A stretch of DNA of 64,000 nucleotides, taken from contig NZ_QKYW01000009.1 in NCBI RefSeq assembly GCF_003253735.1, positions 124,001-188,000 on the forward strand. Direction: 5' to 3'. How positions within the stretch are numbered: the first letter of the stretch is position 1; the number at the start of each line of letters is the position of its first letter. Below the pieces are notes generated by a model. That model was not told the origin of the DNA. It did not search any database and saw nothing but the letters and a program-made list of their open reading frames with translations. Below are positions 51,301-60,951 of the stretch, in pieces. This DNA comes from Pseudomonas sp. URMO17WK12:I2. Its GTDB lineage: Bacteria > Pseudomonadota > Gammaproteobacteria > Pseudomonadales > Pseudomonadaceae. The position numbers were made by a program, and so were the translations under genes.

Positions 51301-54300
51301 TCAAGAACGAACCGGGCTTGACCGAGCCATGCGTAGCAGAAAATCCGCCGCGGTCATCGGCCTGCCGAGCAGGTAGCCCTGGCCAACCTCACAGCCCAGT
51401 TTCGTCAGGTGCTCGAGCTGCTCCGGCGTCTCGATGCCCTCGGCCACGCATTCCAGGCCCAGATTGCGGGCGATCATCAGGATGGTTTCCACCAGCAGGA
51501 CGTTACTGCCGTTGCCGCCGGCGCCGAGGTCCTGGGTGAAGCTGCGGTCGATCTTCAGGCGATCCAGCGGCAGCCGCTTGAGGTAGGTCAGGGAAGAATA
51601 GCCGGTGCCGAAATCGTCGATCGAGAAGCGTACGCCGAGGGCCTTGAGCGCCCGCATATTGGCGATGCACTGCTCGACGTCCTCGAGCAGCACGCCCTCG
51701 GTGAGTTCCAGCTCCAGCGCCGAGGCCGGTACGCCGTAGCGTTCCAGGCAGCCGCGCACCCGCTCGACGCACTCGCGGCTGCGCAGCTCCCGCGGGCTGA
51801 GGTTCACCGCCAGTACTATGCCGGGGTACTGCGGCAACCAGCCCTGCAGCGTTGCGCACGCGCGCTCCAGCACCCAGCTACCGATGTCCTGGATCAAGCC
51901 GGTTTCCTCGGCCAGCGGGATGAACTGGCCCGGCAGGATTTCCCCCTTCTCCGGGTGCGCCCAGCGCAACAGCACCTCGGCACCGATCAGCTGGCCGTCG
52001 CCCAGTTGCAGTTGCGGCTGGAACACCAGGTACAGCTGGTCGCGGGCAATCGCCTGGCGCAGCTCGCCCTGCAACTGCAGGCGCTGGTCGATGGCCGCCT
52101 GCATCTCTGGCGCGAAGAAGTGCAGGGCGTTACGCCCGGCCTGCTTGGCCCGGTACATGGCGGTATCCGCCTGTTTGAGCACGTCGGCGGCATTCTGCTC
52201 GCCGAACGGGTGCAGGGCGATACCGATGCTGGCACTCATCGCCAGCTCATGGCCGTCGACCACGCAGGGTAGCTCCAGGCTCTTGAGCAAGCGTTCGCCA
52301 ACCAGCGCGGCCTGCTCGCCCGCCAGCTGGGCATTGGCATCCAGCCCCTCGAGCAGCACCACGAACTCGTCGCCGCCCATGCGCGCCAGGGTGTCTTCAT
52401 TGCGCAGCTGCGCCTCCAGGCGCGCGGTCACTTCACGCAGCAGGCTGTCGCCGACCAGGTGGCCAAGGCTGTCGTTGACCGTCTTGAAATGGTCGAGGTC
52501 GATGAACAGCAGCGCACCCAGGTTGCCCTGGCGAATCTCGCGATCCATGGCGTGTTGCAGGCGGTCGAGCATCAGCCGGCGATTGGGCAGGCCGGTCAGC
52601 TCGTCACTGTAGGCCAGGCGCTCGATCTCGCGCTGGTAGCGCTGGCGCTCGGAAATGTCCGTCACGCTGCAGCGGATCAAGATCGGCTCGCCCGGCAAAC
52701 GCACCAGGCGCACCTCGCAGGGGAATTGTCGGCCGTTGCTGTCGCAGTGCAGCCACTCGAACACCGGCACCTCGCCGGCCAGGGCGGCCTTGAGGTAGTG
52801 CCTGGCGGCTTCGACCGACGGCCTGCCGTCGGCTTGCCGCTCCGGGCTCAGTTCGAAGGGCCGGCGGTTGAGCAACTCCTCGCGGCGATAGCCGAACAGA
52901 CGCAGGGCATTGCCGTTGAAATCGACCATGCCGCCCTCCTCGCTGTAGAGCATGATCGCCTCCGGCGCATGCTCGACGACTGTGCGGTAGCGAGCCTCTG
53001 CCTCGAAACGCGCACTGATGTCCTCGACCAGCACCAGGAACATGCTGACCCCGCCGCCGCTACGTCGCACCGCGCGCAGGTTGAGCCGGGTCGGCACCAG
53101 GCTGCCATCGGCGCGCAGGAAGCTGCGGTCACGCTCGAAGCCCTCGCGGGTGCCGGCCAGCACCTCGTCGAGCAGCGGCTGCTCGGCTTCGAGGTCATCC
53201 ACGCAGCTGATGCCGGCCCAACTGGATTCCAGCAACTGCTCGCGACTCAGGCCGAGAATACTGCACAGCTTGAGGTTGACCTCGGACCAGCCGAAGGTCG
53301 GGGTGATCAGCGCCATGCCGATCAGCGGCGCCTCGAAGAACAGCCGCAGGCGGTCGTCGCGCTCGCGCAGTTGCTGCTCGGTGCGGCGCCTGGCGGTGAT
53401 GTCCTGGGCGGCGCCATAGATACGTACCAGCTCGCTGCCGTCGCGTTCGGCAACTCCGAGCAGCCTCACCCAGCGCGTGCGGCCCCTGGCGGTGGTGGCG
53501 CGCACCTCGATATCGAACTGATCTTCGCCCTTGTACATCTTCTGCAGGGTGCGGCCGATCAACTCGCGGCCGGCAGCATCGAACTGGCTCAATGACTCCT
53601 CGAAGGATGGCGCGCCGCTTTTCGGATCCAGCTCGTAGATGGCGAAGCAGCCGGCGCTCCAGTACATGCTCATGTCGCGCATGTTCAGCGACCAGCCGCC
53701 CAGGTCGGCGATGTTTTCCGTCTGGGTGAACAGATGACTCTGCTGCTGCAGGCTTTCGCTCTGGCGCACCAGGTCCTGGGCCAGTTGCTCACGGGCGCTG
53801 ACGTCCTGCTGCATGACGATGAAATGGCTGACGCCCTCTTCATCGCGCATCGGCGCCAGGATCACCTCGCCCCAAAAGGCTTCACCATCCTGGCGCTGCA
53901 GGCGCAGTACCGCGGTGCCGGGTACTTCACGGCGGATGGCGGTTTCCAGCACATGCAGGCCTTCGTGGCGTTTCTCACCACGCAGCAGCTCAAGCAAGCT
54001 AAGTCCCAGCGTGGCGTCGGCGTCACGCCCGGTGATCCGCTCGAAGGCCGGGTTGCAGTAAACCAGCGGCAACTGCGCCTGGCGTGCATCGGCGATCAGC
54101 ACGCCCAGCGGGCTGGCATCCAGCGCCGAATGCGCCAGGGTCAGCTGGCGCTGCACCGCAGCGCTGTGAACCAGGGCCAGGCGCAGATCGGTGAGGCTGC
54201 GGCCGATCAGCAGCGCCGCCACCACGAACAGGAGGATGCCGACATGCAGTTCCAGGCGTTGCGGATCGATCCAGTTGCCGGCCGTCAGCACCTGGCCCCA

Positions 54301-55086
54301 CGGTATCCCCAGGGCGGCCAGGGCGCTGATCGCCGCACCGCATACCGCGCCGGAAAAGCCCCAGACCAGTGCCAGCCCGAGCATCACCAGGCCCGCAGCC
54401 GGCATCTTCAGCGTTGCCGGCAGCAGCTCCAGCAACATTGGCAGGCACACTAGCACCGGCAGCAGAGCGTAGCGTACCGGCAACGTGCGCAAGGCCATCG
54501 GCACCTGTAGCAGAGGCGCCGCGATGCCCTCGGCCGGCACCAGCCAGCCGCGTCGGCGCAACCAGGGGCTCAGGTAGGTCAGCAGGACGATGGAGATAAC
54601 CAGCGAACTCAGGCTGTCGACCAGCCAGAGCGTCAGCACCAGCGGTGGCAACTGCACCATGGTCAGCTCGCCGAGAAACACCCGGTAGCCGATCAACAGC
54701 ACGCTGGTCAGCGCCACCGGTAGCAGAACGCCCAGCAGGATGAAGCGCAGCAGGTGGCTGATGTCCGGCAGGGCCGCATCGAAAGGCCGCCGGCGCAACA
54801 GCAGGTAACAGCACACAACGCCCAGGGTTTCCGGAACTGCATGCAGGGGCGCCTGGTGCCAGTCCAGGCCCCACAGCGGGGTGGAGAGCAGCGCGTTGGC
54901 ATAGAGCGCCAACAGCACGCGCGGCCCCCACCAGAGCACCAGCACCAGGCCGAGGGCGAACGGCAGATAGAGGGCGCCCAGCCCGCTTTCGATCTGGGTG
55001 ATCAGGGACAGTTGGGTGGCCAGCTGGAACGCCGGCAGGGGTAACCACCAGGTCCAGAACGGCAAGCGCTCGGCAGTGCGGGGCAT
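51301..55086 (-). CDS. MASE1-PAS-GGDEF-EAL cyclic-di-GMP signalling protein
   Basis: A 1261-residue inner-membrane protein. The first ~300 residues are a MASE1 sensor with about eight to ten helices (FWTWWLPLPAFQLATQLS, IESGLGALYLPFALGLV). Four PAS/PAC modules follow (about 320-830, e.g. SPLGVLIADARQAQLPLVYC and FFEAPLIGMALI). The GGDEF domain (about 835-1010) has an intact GGDEF near residue 903 with an I-site RNED upstream. The EAL domain (about 1020-1261) has EVLLRW in place of EALLRW, with NLSPREL, ELTEGVL, SIDDFGTGYSSL and AEGIETPEQ conserved. Both activities are possible. The signal is unknown; PAS domains suggest redox, oxygen or a small ligand. It is convergent with the rim operon. 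Confidence 0.93.
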   Translation of the reverse strand: MPRTAERLPFWTWWLPLPAFQLATQLSLITQIESGLGALYLPFALGLVLVLWWGPRVLLALYANALLSTPLWGLDWHQAPLHAVPETLGVVCCYLLLRRRPFDAALPDISHLLRFILLGVLLPVALTSVLLIGYRVFLGELTMVQLPPLVLTLWLVDSLSSLVISIVLLTYLSPWLRRRGWLVPAEGIAAPLLQVPMALRTLPVRYALLPVLVCLPMLLELLPATLKMPAAGLVMLGLALVWGFSGAVCGAAISALAALGIPWGQVLTAGNWIDPQRLELHVGILLFVVAALLIGRSLTDLRLALVHSAAVQRQLTLAHSALDASPLGVLIADARQAQLPLVYCNPAFERITGRDADATLGLSLLELLRGEKRHEGLHVLETAIRREVPGTAVLRLQRQDGEAFWGEVILAPMRDEEGVSHFIVMQQDVSAREQLAQDLVRQSESLQQQSHLFTQTENIADLGGWSLNMRDMSMYWSAGCFAIYELDPKSGAPSFEESLSQFDAAGRELIGRTLQKMYKGEDQFDIEVRATTARGRTRWVRLLGVAERDGSELVRIYGAAQDITARRRTEQQLRERDDRLRLFFEAPLIGMALITPTFGWSEVNLKLCSILGLSREQLLESSWAGISCVDDLEAEQPLLDEVLAGTREGFERDRSFLRADGSLVPTRLNLRAVRRSGGGVSMFLVLVEDISARFEAEARYRTVVEHAPEAIMLYSEEGGMVDFNGNALRLFGYRREELLNRRPFELSPERQADGRPSVEAARHYLKAALAGEVPVFEWLHCDSNGRQFPCEVRLVRLPGEPILIRCSVTDISERQRYQREIERLAYSDELTGLPNRRLMLDRLQHAMDREIRQGNLGALLFIDLDHFKTVNDSLGHLVGDSLLREVTARLEAQLRNEDTLARMGGDEFVVLLEGLDANAQLAGEQAALVGERLLKSLELPCVVDGHELAMSASIGIALHPFGEQNAADVLKQADTAMYRAKQAGRNALHFFAPEMQAAIDQRLQLQGELRQAIARDQLYLVFQPQLQLGDGQLIGAEVLLRWAHPEKGEILPGQFIPLAEETGLIQDIGSWVLERACATLQGWLPQYPGIVLAVNLSPRELRSRECVERVRGCLERYGVPASALELELTEGVLLEDVEQCIANMRALKALGVRFSIDDFGTGYSSLTYLKRLPLDRLKIDRSFTQDLGAGGNGSNVLLVETILMIARNLGLECVAEGIETPEQLEHLTKLGCEVGQGYLLGRPMTAADFLLRMARSSPVRS

Positions 55087-55176
55087 ACGAACCTCATATC
55101 GCTATGCCAGCACAGCATGAAGCAGCCTGGAAGGGCTGTACAGGTGCCTGCATCGAGTTACCAGCCTAGCCGAGAA

Positions 55177-56490
55177 TCACGCCGCGTCGCGTGGCAACAA
55201 CAACCCCAGGGGCAGGCAGATACGGGCTTCCAGGCCACCGCCGGTACGGTTGCGCAGCTCCACGCTGCCGCCATGCAGCGAGGCGATGCGCTTGACGATG
55301 GCCAGGCCCAGGCCGGCACCCTTGCCACCGCGGGCGCTGTCGCCACGGATGAAGGGGTTGACGATATTGCTCAGCTCGTTCGGATCGATACCAGCGCCAC
55401 GGTCCATCACGCTCAGCACCACGTAGGGCGCGCTGTGATCACCGGCCACCGACAGGACGATTTCCACCGGGCTGCCGCCGTAGCGCAGGGCGTTCTCGAT
55501 GAGATTGACGATCAGCCGCTTGATCGACACCCGGCGCAGCGGAAAGGCCGGCACCGCTTCGAGGAACAGGCGCACCTGCTCGCTTTTCTGGTTGTAGGGC
55601 GCGACCACTTCGCGAATCAGCTCGGGCAGCACCAGTTCCTCGACGGGCTCGTCGCGACCGTCGCGGATAAAGGCCAGGAACTGATCGAGGATGGCGTCCA
55701 TGTCTTCGATGTCGCGCACCATGTCGTCGGTCAGTTCCGAATCATGGTCGAGAAACTCCAGCGACAGCCTTAGCCGGGTCAGCGGCGTACGCAGATCATG
55801 GGACACCCCCGCCAGCATCAGCTCGCGCTCACGCCCGGCCTGTTCGACGTCCTCGGCCATCTGGTTGAACGCGCGGTACACCTCGGCCATTTCACTCGGC
55901 GTGTCCCCCGCCGGCAGCCGTACGCTGCGACCCTGGCCGAACTGGCGGGCGGCGATCACCAGGCGCTTGAGCGGCGCACTGAGCTGGCGCACGAAAATCC
56001 ATGCCGCTGCCGTGGACAGCAGGCCGATGCCCAGGAACCAGCCCAGCACGCTCCAGATCCGCTGGCCACGCAGCGGATGCGGGTAGAGCGGCACGCGAAC
56101 CCAGTCCTCACCAAGCGTCGGTGCGTGCACCCATAGCGCCGGCGGGCTCTTGGCGCGGACCCGGGTTTCGGTATCCGGGCCCAGCTCGGACTGCATCTGC
56201 CGCTGGAAGATCTCGCTATAGGGCCAGTGCTCCTCGCTGGCCGGCACTTCCGCACGCGTCACCCGTTTGAGGCCGGCGGCTTCGGCGATATTGGCGCGGT
56301 CGTCGGCATCCGCCGCCCAGTAGGCGCGCAGGGTCAATGCGGCGCCGTGGCTGTACTGACGGTCTACCAGTACGTCCTCGTTCATCATCAGGTAGACGAG
56401 GGTCAGCGCCTTGGAAAACAGCACGACGATCAGCACCAGCCAGAGGGTGCGCGAGAAGAAGCTTTGCGGGAACCAGAGTGGAGCTTTCAT
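55177..56490 (-). CDS. amgS: Envelope-stress sensor histidine kinase AmgS (EnvZ family)
   Basis: A 437-residue inner-membrane sensor kinase. The N-terminus has one helix (FSRTLWLVLIVVLFSKALTLVYL, about 12-34), a periplasmic domain of about 120 residues, a second helix (about 160-180, LGWFLGIGLLSTAAAWIFV), HAMP, then the phosphoacceptor GVSHDLRTPLTRL (His about 231), N box LIENALRYGG and G boxes DRGAGID and KGAGLGLAIVKR. This pair corresponds to AmgRS of P. aeruginosa, which senses membrane stress from misfolded proteins such as caused by aminoglycosides. I chose the ATG giving MKAPLWFPQSFF, the family start. An unusually long 279-bp gap separates it from amgR. Confidence 0.93.
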   Translation of the reverse strand: MKAPLWFPQSFFSRTLWLVLIVVLFSKALTLVYLMMNEDVLVDRQYSHGAALTLRAYWAADADDRANIAEAAGLKRVTRAEVPASEEHWPYSEIFQRQMQSELGPDTETRVRAKSPPALWVHAPTLGEDWVRVPLYPHPLRGQRIWSVLGWFLGIGLLSTAAAWIFVRQLSAPLKRLVIAARQFGQGRSVRLPAGDTPSEMAEVYRAFNQMAEDVEQAGRERELMLAGVSHDLRTPLTRLRLSLEFLDHDSELTDDMVRDIEDMDAILDQFLAFIRDGRDEPVEELVLPELIREVVAPYNQKSEQVRLFLEAVPAFPLRRVSIKRLIVNLIENALRYGGSPVEIVLSVAGDHSAPYVVLSVMDRGAGIDPNELSNIVNPFIRGDSARGGKGAGLGLAIVKRIASLHGGSVELRNRTGGGLEARICLPLGLLLPRDAA

Positions 56491-56538
56491 AGGAACGGGA
56501 GCCGGGGCAGAACGCTGAAGGCGGGGGCTGAACGAAAG

Positions 56539-56587
56539 AGGGCTGGTTTCGGTATCCAGCCCTGATGCGTTTATTGGCCTATAGGCC
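56539..56587. repeat. Hairpin and palindrome in the amgR-amgS gap
   Basis: In the 279 bp between amgR and amgS there is an 8-bp stem AGGGCTGG / CCAGCCCT with a 9-base loop (56539-56563), and next to it the 12-bp palindrome GGCCTATAGGCC (56576-56587). Neither has a T run on the minus strand. They could reduce read-through from amgR to amgS or be an operator. The rest of the gap shows nothing recognisable. Confidence 0.55.
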
Positions 56588-56769
56588 GTTGAGAAACATA
56601 GGCGACGACTGCACGGATGCAGGAGGTAGAGCGAAGCAGGAAGCCAGAGCCGAGGCAGCCAGCGCAAGACGAAGACAGGCGAAAAAGCGGAGTGTACGGG
56701 TAGTGCATGAGCTTTTTCCGGTTATCTTCAACGCCGCGATGGCAACGCAGGTAGTTTCTCACCGCTCTG

Positions 56770-57507
56770 CTACTTGTTGCCGTCCGGCACGAACACATAC
56801 CCCACGCCCCAGACGGTCTGGATATAGCGCGGCTTGGACGGATCCGGCTCGATCAACCGGCGCAGGCGGGAAATCTGCACGTCGATGGAGCGCTCCAGGG
56901 CGTCCCACTCGCGGCCACGGGCCAGGTTCATCAGCTTGTCGCGGGTCAGCGGCTCGCGGGCATGCTGCACCAGCGCCTTGAGCACGGCGAACTCACCGGT
57001 GGTGAGCATATGCACCTCGTCGCCCTTCTTCAGCTCGCGAGTCGCCAGGGACAGCTCGTACTCACCAAAGGTGACGCTCTCGTCTTCGCTACCCGGCGCG
57101 CCCGGTACCACCGGCGCCTGGCGGCGCAGCACGGCCTTGATACGAGCCAGCAACTCACGTGGATTGAAGGGTTTGGCCAGGTAATCATCGGCGCCGATCT
57201 CCAGCCCCTGGATGCGGCTGCCCTCGTCACCCTTGGCGGTGAGCATGATGATCGGCACCTGGTTGTTGGCGGCGCGCAGGCGGCGGCAGGCGCTCATGCC
57301 ATCCTCGCCAGGCAGCATCAGGTCGAGCACCACCAGGTTGAACAGCTCGCGCGACAGCAGGCGATCCATCTGCTCGACGTTCTCCACCGCACGCACGCGA
57401 TAGCCCTGCTCGTCGAAGAAACGTTCGAGCAAGCGACGCAGGCGGGCGTCGTCATCGACAATCAGGATCTTCTCGCCTTCGACCGGTTGTACTGCAGTGC
57501 TGCTCAT
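56770..57507 (-). CDS. amgR: OmpR-family response regulator AmgR
   Basis: A 245-residue response regulator. The receiver domain (about 12-128) has LIVDDD, phosphoacceptor VVLDLMLPGEDG (Asp about 62), MLTAKGD and LAKPFNP. The C-terminal winged helix is of OmpR type (ELKKGDEVHMLTTGEFAVL, RSIDVQISRLRRLIEPDPSK, IQTVWGVGYVFVPDG). A strong AAGGAG site precedes the ATG. It lies upstream of amgS on the same strand and divergent from tex. In P. aeruginosa AmgR turns on protease and membrane-protein quality-control genes. Confidence 0.95.
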   Translation of the reverse strand: MSSTAVQPVEGEKILIVDDDARLRRLLERFFDEQGYRVRAVENVEQMDRLLSRELFNLVVLDLMLPGEDGMSACRRLRAANNQVPIIMLTAKGDEGSRIQGLEIGADDYLAKPFNPRELLARIKAVLRRQAPVVPGAPGSEDESVTFGEYELSLATRELKKGDEVHMLTTGEFAVLKALVQHAREPLTRDKLMNLARGREWDALERSIDVQISRLRRLIEPDPSKPRYIQTVWGVGYVFVPDGNK

Positions 57508-57695
57508 AGAGGCTCCTTGACCGAGAGTCCGCGGCGCGATGCGCCCGGCTGAACGGTGGCATTATGACTCAGAGGCCGTATAGACCACGCAATGTCCATT
57601 GTTAGCAGATTTTTCGCTGGCATTGGCGCACTTCACGCCGATTCATGGTCTGACAGCCGCCAAGCACGAGTGGCCTGAGTTCCTGCGGGCGTGGC

Positions 57696-57701
57696 TATAA
57701 T
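57696..57701 (+). promoter_or_regulatory. Putative -10 element of tex
   Basis: A consensus TATAAT in the amgR-tex divergent region, about 70 bp before the tex ATG. I could not find a matching -35 at normal spacing. Confidence 0.35.
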
Positions 57702-57771
57702 GCGCCGCTTTATCATCCGGCCATCCTGAGCGAGGCCGGTTCTAGTCGTTTCAAGGTGGATTCTTCTTTCT

Positions 57772-60099
57772 ATGCTCAGCATCAACAACCGTATCGCCGA
57801 AGAACTGGGTGTGCGCCCGCAACAGGTCGCCGCCGCCGTACAGCTGCTGGATGAAGGCTCCACCGTGCCGTTCATCGCACGCTACCGCAAGGAAGTCACC
57901 GGCAGCCTCGACGATACCCAGCTGCGCAACCTGGAAGAGCGCCTGCGCTACCTGCGCGAACTCGAGGATCGCCGCGCCAGCATCCTGGCCAGCATCGAGG
58001 AACAGGGCAAACTGACTCCCGAGCTGACCCGCGAAATCAACCTCGCCGACACCAAGACGCGCCTCGAAGACCTCTACCTGCCGTACAAGCAGAAGCGCCG
58101 CACCAAGGGCCAGATCGCCCTGGAAGCCGGGCTCGGCGAACTGGCCGACGCACTGTTCAATGATCCGAACCTGACGCCGGAGACTGAAGCGGCACGGTTC
58201 ATCGATGCCGAGAAGGGCTTCGCCGACACCAAGGCGGTGCTCGAAGGCGCCAAGTACATCCTCATGGAGCGCTTCGCCGAAGACGCCAGCCTGCTCAGCA
58301 ACCTGCGCGGCTACCTCAAGGACAACGCCACCCTGAGTGCCCGGGTGATCGCCGGCAAGGAAAACGAAGGCGCCAAGTTCCGTGACTACTTCGAGCATGA
58401 CGAAAAGCTCAAGGGCGCCCCGTCGCACCGTGCCCTGGCGATTTTCCGCGGCCGCAACGAGGGCATCCTCAGCGCCAGCCTCAAGGTCGGCGAGGAGCTG
58501 CCCGGCACCCTGCACCCGTGCGAAGGCATGATCGCCGAGCGTTTCGGCATCGCCAACCAGGGCCGCGCTGCCGACAAGTGGCTGGGTGAAGTGGTGCGCT
58601 GGACCTGGAAGGTCAAGCTCTACACCCACCTGGAAACCGACCTGCTCGGCGAACTGCGCGAAGCCGCCGAAGATGAAGCCATCAGCGTGTTCGCCCGCAA
58701 CCTGCACGACCTGCTGCTTGCCGCCCCCGCCGGGCCGCGGGCGACCCTGGGCCTCGACCCGGGCCTGCGCACCGGCTGCAAGGTTGCCGTGGTCGACGCC
58801 ACCGGCAAGCTGCTGGACACCGCTACCGTGTACCCGCACGCGCCCCGTAACGACTGGGATGGCACCCTCAACGTACTGGCCAAGCTGTGCGCCAAGCATG
58901 GCGTCGACCTGATCGCCATCGGCAACGGCACCGCCAGCCGCGAGACCGACAAGCTGGCCATCGAGCTGATCAAGAAATACCCGGGCCTGAAGATGACCAA
59001 GATCATGGTCAGCGAAGCCGGCGCTTCGGTGTACTCGGCCTCGGAGCTGGCCGCCAGGGAATTCCCGGATCTGGACGTCTCGCTGCGCGGTGCGGTCTCC
59101 ATCGCCCGCCGCCTGCAGGATCCACTGGCCGAGCTGGTGAAGATCGACCCGAAATCCATCGGCGTCGGCCAATACCAGCACGACGTGTCCCAGCTCAAGC
59201 TGGCGCGCAGCCTGGACGCCGTGGTGGAAGACTGCGTGAACGCCGTGGGCGTGGACGTGAACACCGCCTCCAGCGCCCTGCTCTCGCGTATTTCCGGCCT
59301 CAACGCGACCCTGGCGCAGAACATCGTCGCCCACCGTGACGCCCACGGCGCGTTCAAGACCCGTGACGCCCTGAAGAAAGTCCCGCGCCTGGGCGACAAG
59401 ACCTTCGAACAGGCTGCCGGCTTCCTGCGCGTGATGAATGGCGACAACCCGCTGGACGCCTCCGCGGTTCACCCGGAAACCTACCCGCTGGTGCAGCGCA
59501 TCGCCGTCGACACCGGCCGCGATATCCGCTCGCTGATCGGCGATTCGGGCTTCCTCAAGCGCCTGGATCCGAAGAAGTTCACCGACGAGACCTTCGGCCT
59601 GGTGACGGTTGGCGACATCCTCAGCGAGCTGGAAAAACCCGGCCGCGACCCGCGCCCCGAATTCAAGACCGCCGAGTTCCAGGAAGGCGTGGAAACCCTG
59701 AAAGACCTCGAACTGGGGATGATCCTCGAAGGCGTGGTCACCAACGTGACCAATTTCGGCGCATTCGTCGATATCGGCGTGCACCAGGACGGCCTCGTGC
59801 ATATCTCGGCACTGTCCGAGAAGTTCATCAAGGACCCGCACGAAGCGGTCAAGGCCGGTGACGTGGTCAAGGTCAAGGTCATGGAAGTGGATATCCCGCG
59901 CAACCGCATCGCCCTGTCGATGCGCATGAGCGACACGCCCGGCGAGAAAGTCGATGGCCCCCGTGGCGGCGCCCGCCAGGGCGGCGGCAAGGGCGGCCAG
60001 GCACCGCGCAGCGAGCGCCACTCCGGCCAGGAAAAACCGGCCCCGGCCAATGCGGCCATGGCGTCGCTGTTCGCCAACGCCAAGCAATTGAGGAAGTAA
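57772..60099 (+). CDS. tex: Tex, S1-domain RNA-binding transcription accessory protein
   Basis: A 775-residue protein related to eukaryotic Spt6. The N-terminal helical part begins INNRIAEELGVRPQQVAAAVQLL and STVPFIARYRKEVTGSLDD. A YqgF-like RNase H-fold domain follows (LGLDPGLRTGCKVAVVD, about 325), then helix-hairpin-helix DNA-binding modules (NTASSALLSRISGLNATLA and LKKVPRLGDKTFEQAAGFLR, about 490-560) and a C-terminal S1 domain (GMILEGVVTNVTNFGAFVDI, about 645-715). A basic glycine-rich tail ends the protein. It binds nucleic acid and influences transcription; the thioesterase gene begins 4 bases after the stop. Confidence 0.96.
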   Translation: MLSINNRIAEELGVRPQQVAAAVQLLDEGSTVPFIARYRKEVTGSLDDTQLRNLEERLRYLRELEDRRASILASIEEQGKLTPELTREINLADTKTRLEDLYLPYKQKRRTKGQIALEAGLGELADALFNDPNLTPETEAARFIDAEKGFADTKAVLEGAKYILMERFAEDASLLSNLRGYLKDNATLSARVIAGKENEGAKFRDYFEHDEKLKGAPSHRALAIFRGRNEGILSASLKVGEELPGTLHPCEGMIAERFGIANQGRAADKWLGEVVRWTWKVKLYTHLETDLLGELREAAEDEAISVFARNLHDLLLAAPAGPRATLGLDPGLRTGCKVAVVDATGKLLDTATVYPHAPRNDWDGTLNVLAKLCAKHGVDLIAIGNGTASRETDKLAIELIKKYPGLKMTKIMVSEAGASVYSASELAAREFPDLDVSLRGAVSIARRLQDPLAELVKIDPKSIGVGQYQHDVSQLKLARSLDAVVEDCVNAVGVDVNTASSALLSRISGLNATLAQNIVAHRDAHGAFKTRDALKKVPRLGDKTFEQAAGFLRVMNGDNPLDASAVHPETYPLVQRIAVDTGRDIRSLIGDSGFLKRLDPKKFTDETFGLVTVGDILSELEKPGRDPRPEFKTAEFQEGVETLKDLELGMILEGVVTNVTNFGAFVDIGVHQDGLVHISALSEKFIKDPHEAVKAGDVVKVKVMEVDIPRNRIALSMRMSDTPGEKVDGPRGGARQGGGKGGQAPRSERHSGQEKPAPANAAMASLFANAKQLRK

Positions 60100-60102
60100 G
60101 CG

Positions 60103-60492
60103 ATGAGCCAATCCGTGGACGAAATCGGCAAGAGCAGCGCCTTCGGGCGCCTGCTCGGCCTGCAGATCGTCAAGGCCGAGGCTGGCGAGGCGATCATCGC
60201 GCTGAGCATGCACGACGGCCTGCGCAACCTGCACGGCAAGCTGCATGGCGGCGCGCTGTTCTCGCTGATCGACACAGCCATGGGCCAGGCCAGCCACAGC
60301 CTGAGCGACGGCGAGCCGAGCAGCGTCACCCTGGAGTGCAAGGTCAACTATATCCGCGGCGTCACCGAGGGTGATCTGAGCTGTCGCGCCTGGGTCATCC
60401 ACGCCGGCCGCCGCACCCAGGTGATCGAAGCCGAAGTGCACCAGCACGACAAGCTGGTGGCCAAGGCCCAGGCCACCTTCGCCTGCCTCTGA
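60103..60492 (+). CDS. PaaI-family hotdog-fold thioesterase
   Basis: A 129-residue hotdog protein of the PaaI/YbgC-like acyl-CoA thioesterase group. The catalytic segment is NLHGKLHGGALFSLIDTAMG, with the conserved HGG and Asp, and TLECKVNYIRGVTEGDL is the second conserved strand. The acyl-CoA substrate is unknown. It starts four bases after the tex stop, so it is likely read with tex, as in other Pseudomonas. A 459-bp gap with two repeats follows. Confidence 0.92.
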   Translation: MSQSVDEIGKSSAFGRLLGLQIVKAEAGEAIIALSMHDGLRNLHGKLHGGALFSLIDTAMGQASHSLSDGEPSSVTLECKVNYIRGVTEGDLSCRAWVIHAGRRTQVIEAEVHQHDKLVAKAQATFACL

Positions 60493-60514
60493 GGCCCACC
60501 TGACGCGCAGTTTC

Positions 60515-60590
60515 GTAGGGTGGACGACGCTTCATCCGTCCACCGCCCCGTGATCGCGACGGTGGATGAAAAGAGCCTCATCCACCCTAC
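60515..60590. repeat. GTAGGGTGGA inverted repeat, copy 3
   Basis: Begins GTAGGGTGGA and ends with the exact complement TCCACCCTAC, with an internal pairing of TCCGTCCACCG with CGGTGGATGA. It lies 22 bp after the thioesterase gene. Similar to the copies at 13562 and 35043. Confidence 0.75.
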
Positions 60591-60659
60591 GTACTAGTCT
60601 TTCAGTAGAGATTCGTCGCTTTTGGCAGACAGATGGCGGGAGCGGCCATTCCTCTACCC

Positions 60660-60725
60660 TGTGGGAACGGGCGGGGACGCCTAGTTCATACCCGTGATTT
60701 TTCGCGGGCATGGCCCGCTCCCACA
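60660..60725. repeat. REP-type palindrome, copy 3
   Basis: Left arm TGTGGGAACGGGCGG, right arm CATGGCCCGCTCCCACA, with CGTGATTTTTCGCGGGCA in the centre. It matches the compact copy at 23975. The 459-bp gap between the thioesterase gene and gshA holds this and the GTAGGGTGGA repeat; the remaining ~220 bp before gshA presumably carry its promoter, but none is clear. Confidence 0.8.
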
Positions 60726-60951
60726 GGTACTACATTGATGTCCGCTTCTGCCTTGTAGCTGCCGCTTCATACAAAGATCGTGAACAGCCTCTGAGGCCCA
60801 TGTCACGCGTAGCGGCACCGTCAAAGCCGCCTGCGCGTGTCGCTAAAACGTACATCCCTTTCGCCAGACGACCAACGTCAGCAATTCCCCCCTTGTAGAG
60901 TCCAGCATCCACCCCCATATTGGGGCGACCGCTGCGTGAAGGAATGCAATC

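Noticed and set aside
57751..60447. 898-codon minus-strand open frame opposite tex
   Set aside because: Antisense frame over tex, with no domain and no start signals; only its length is notable, and that follows from codon bias at high GC.
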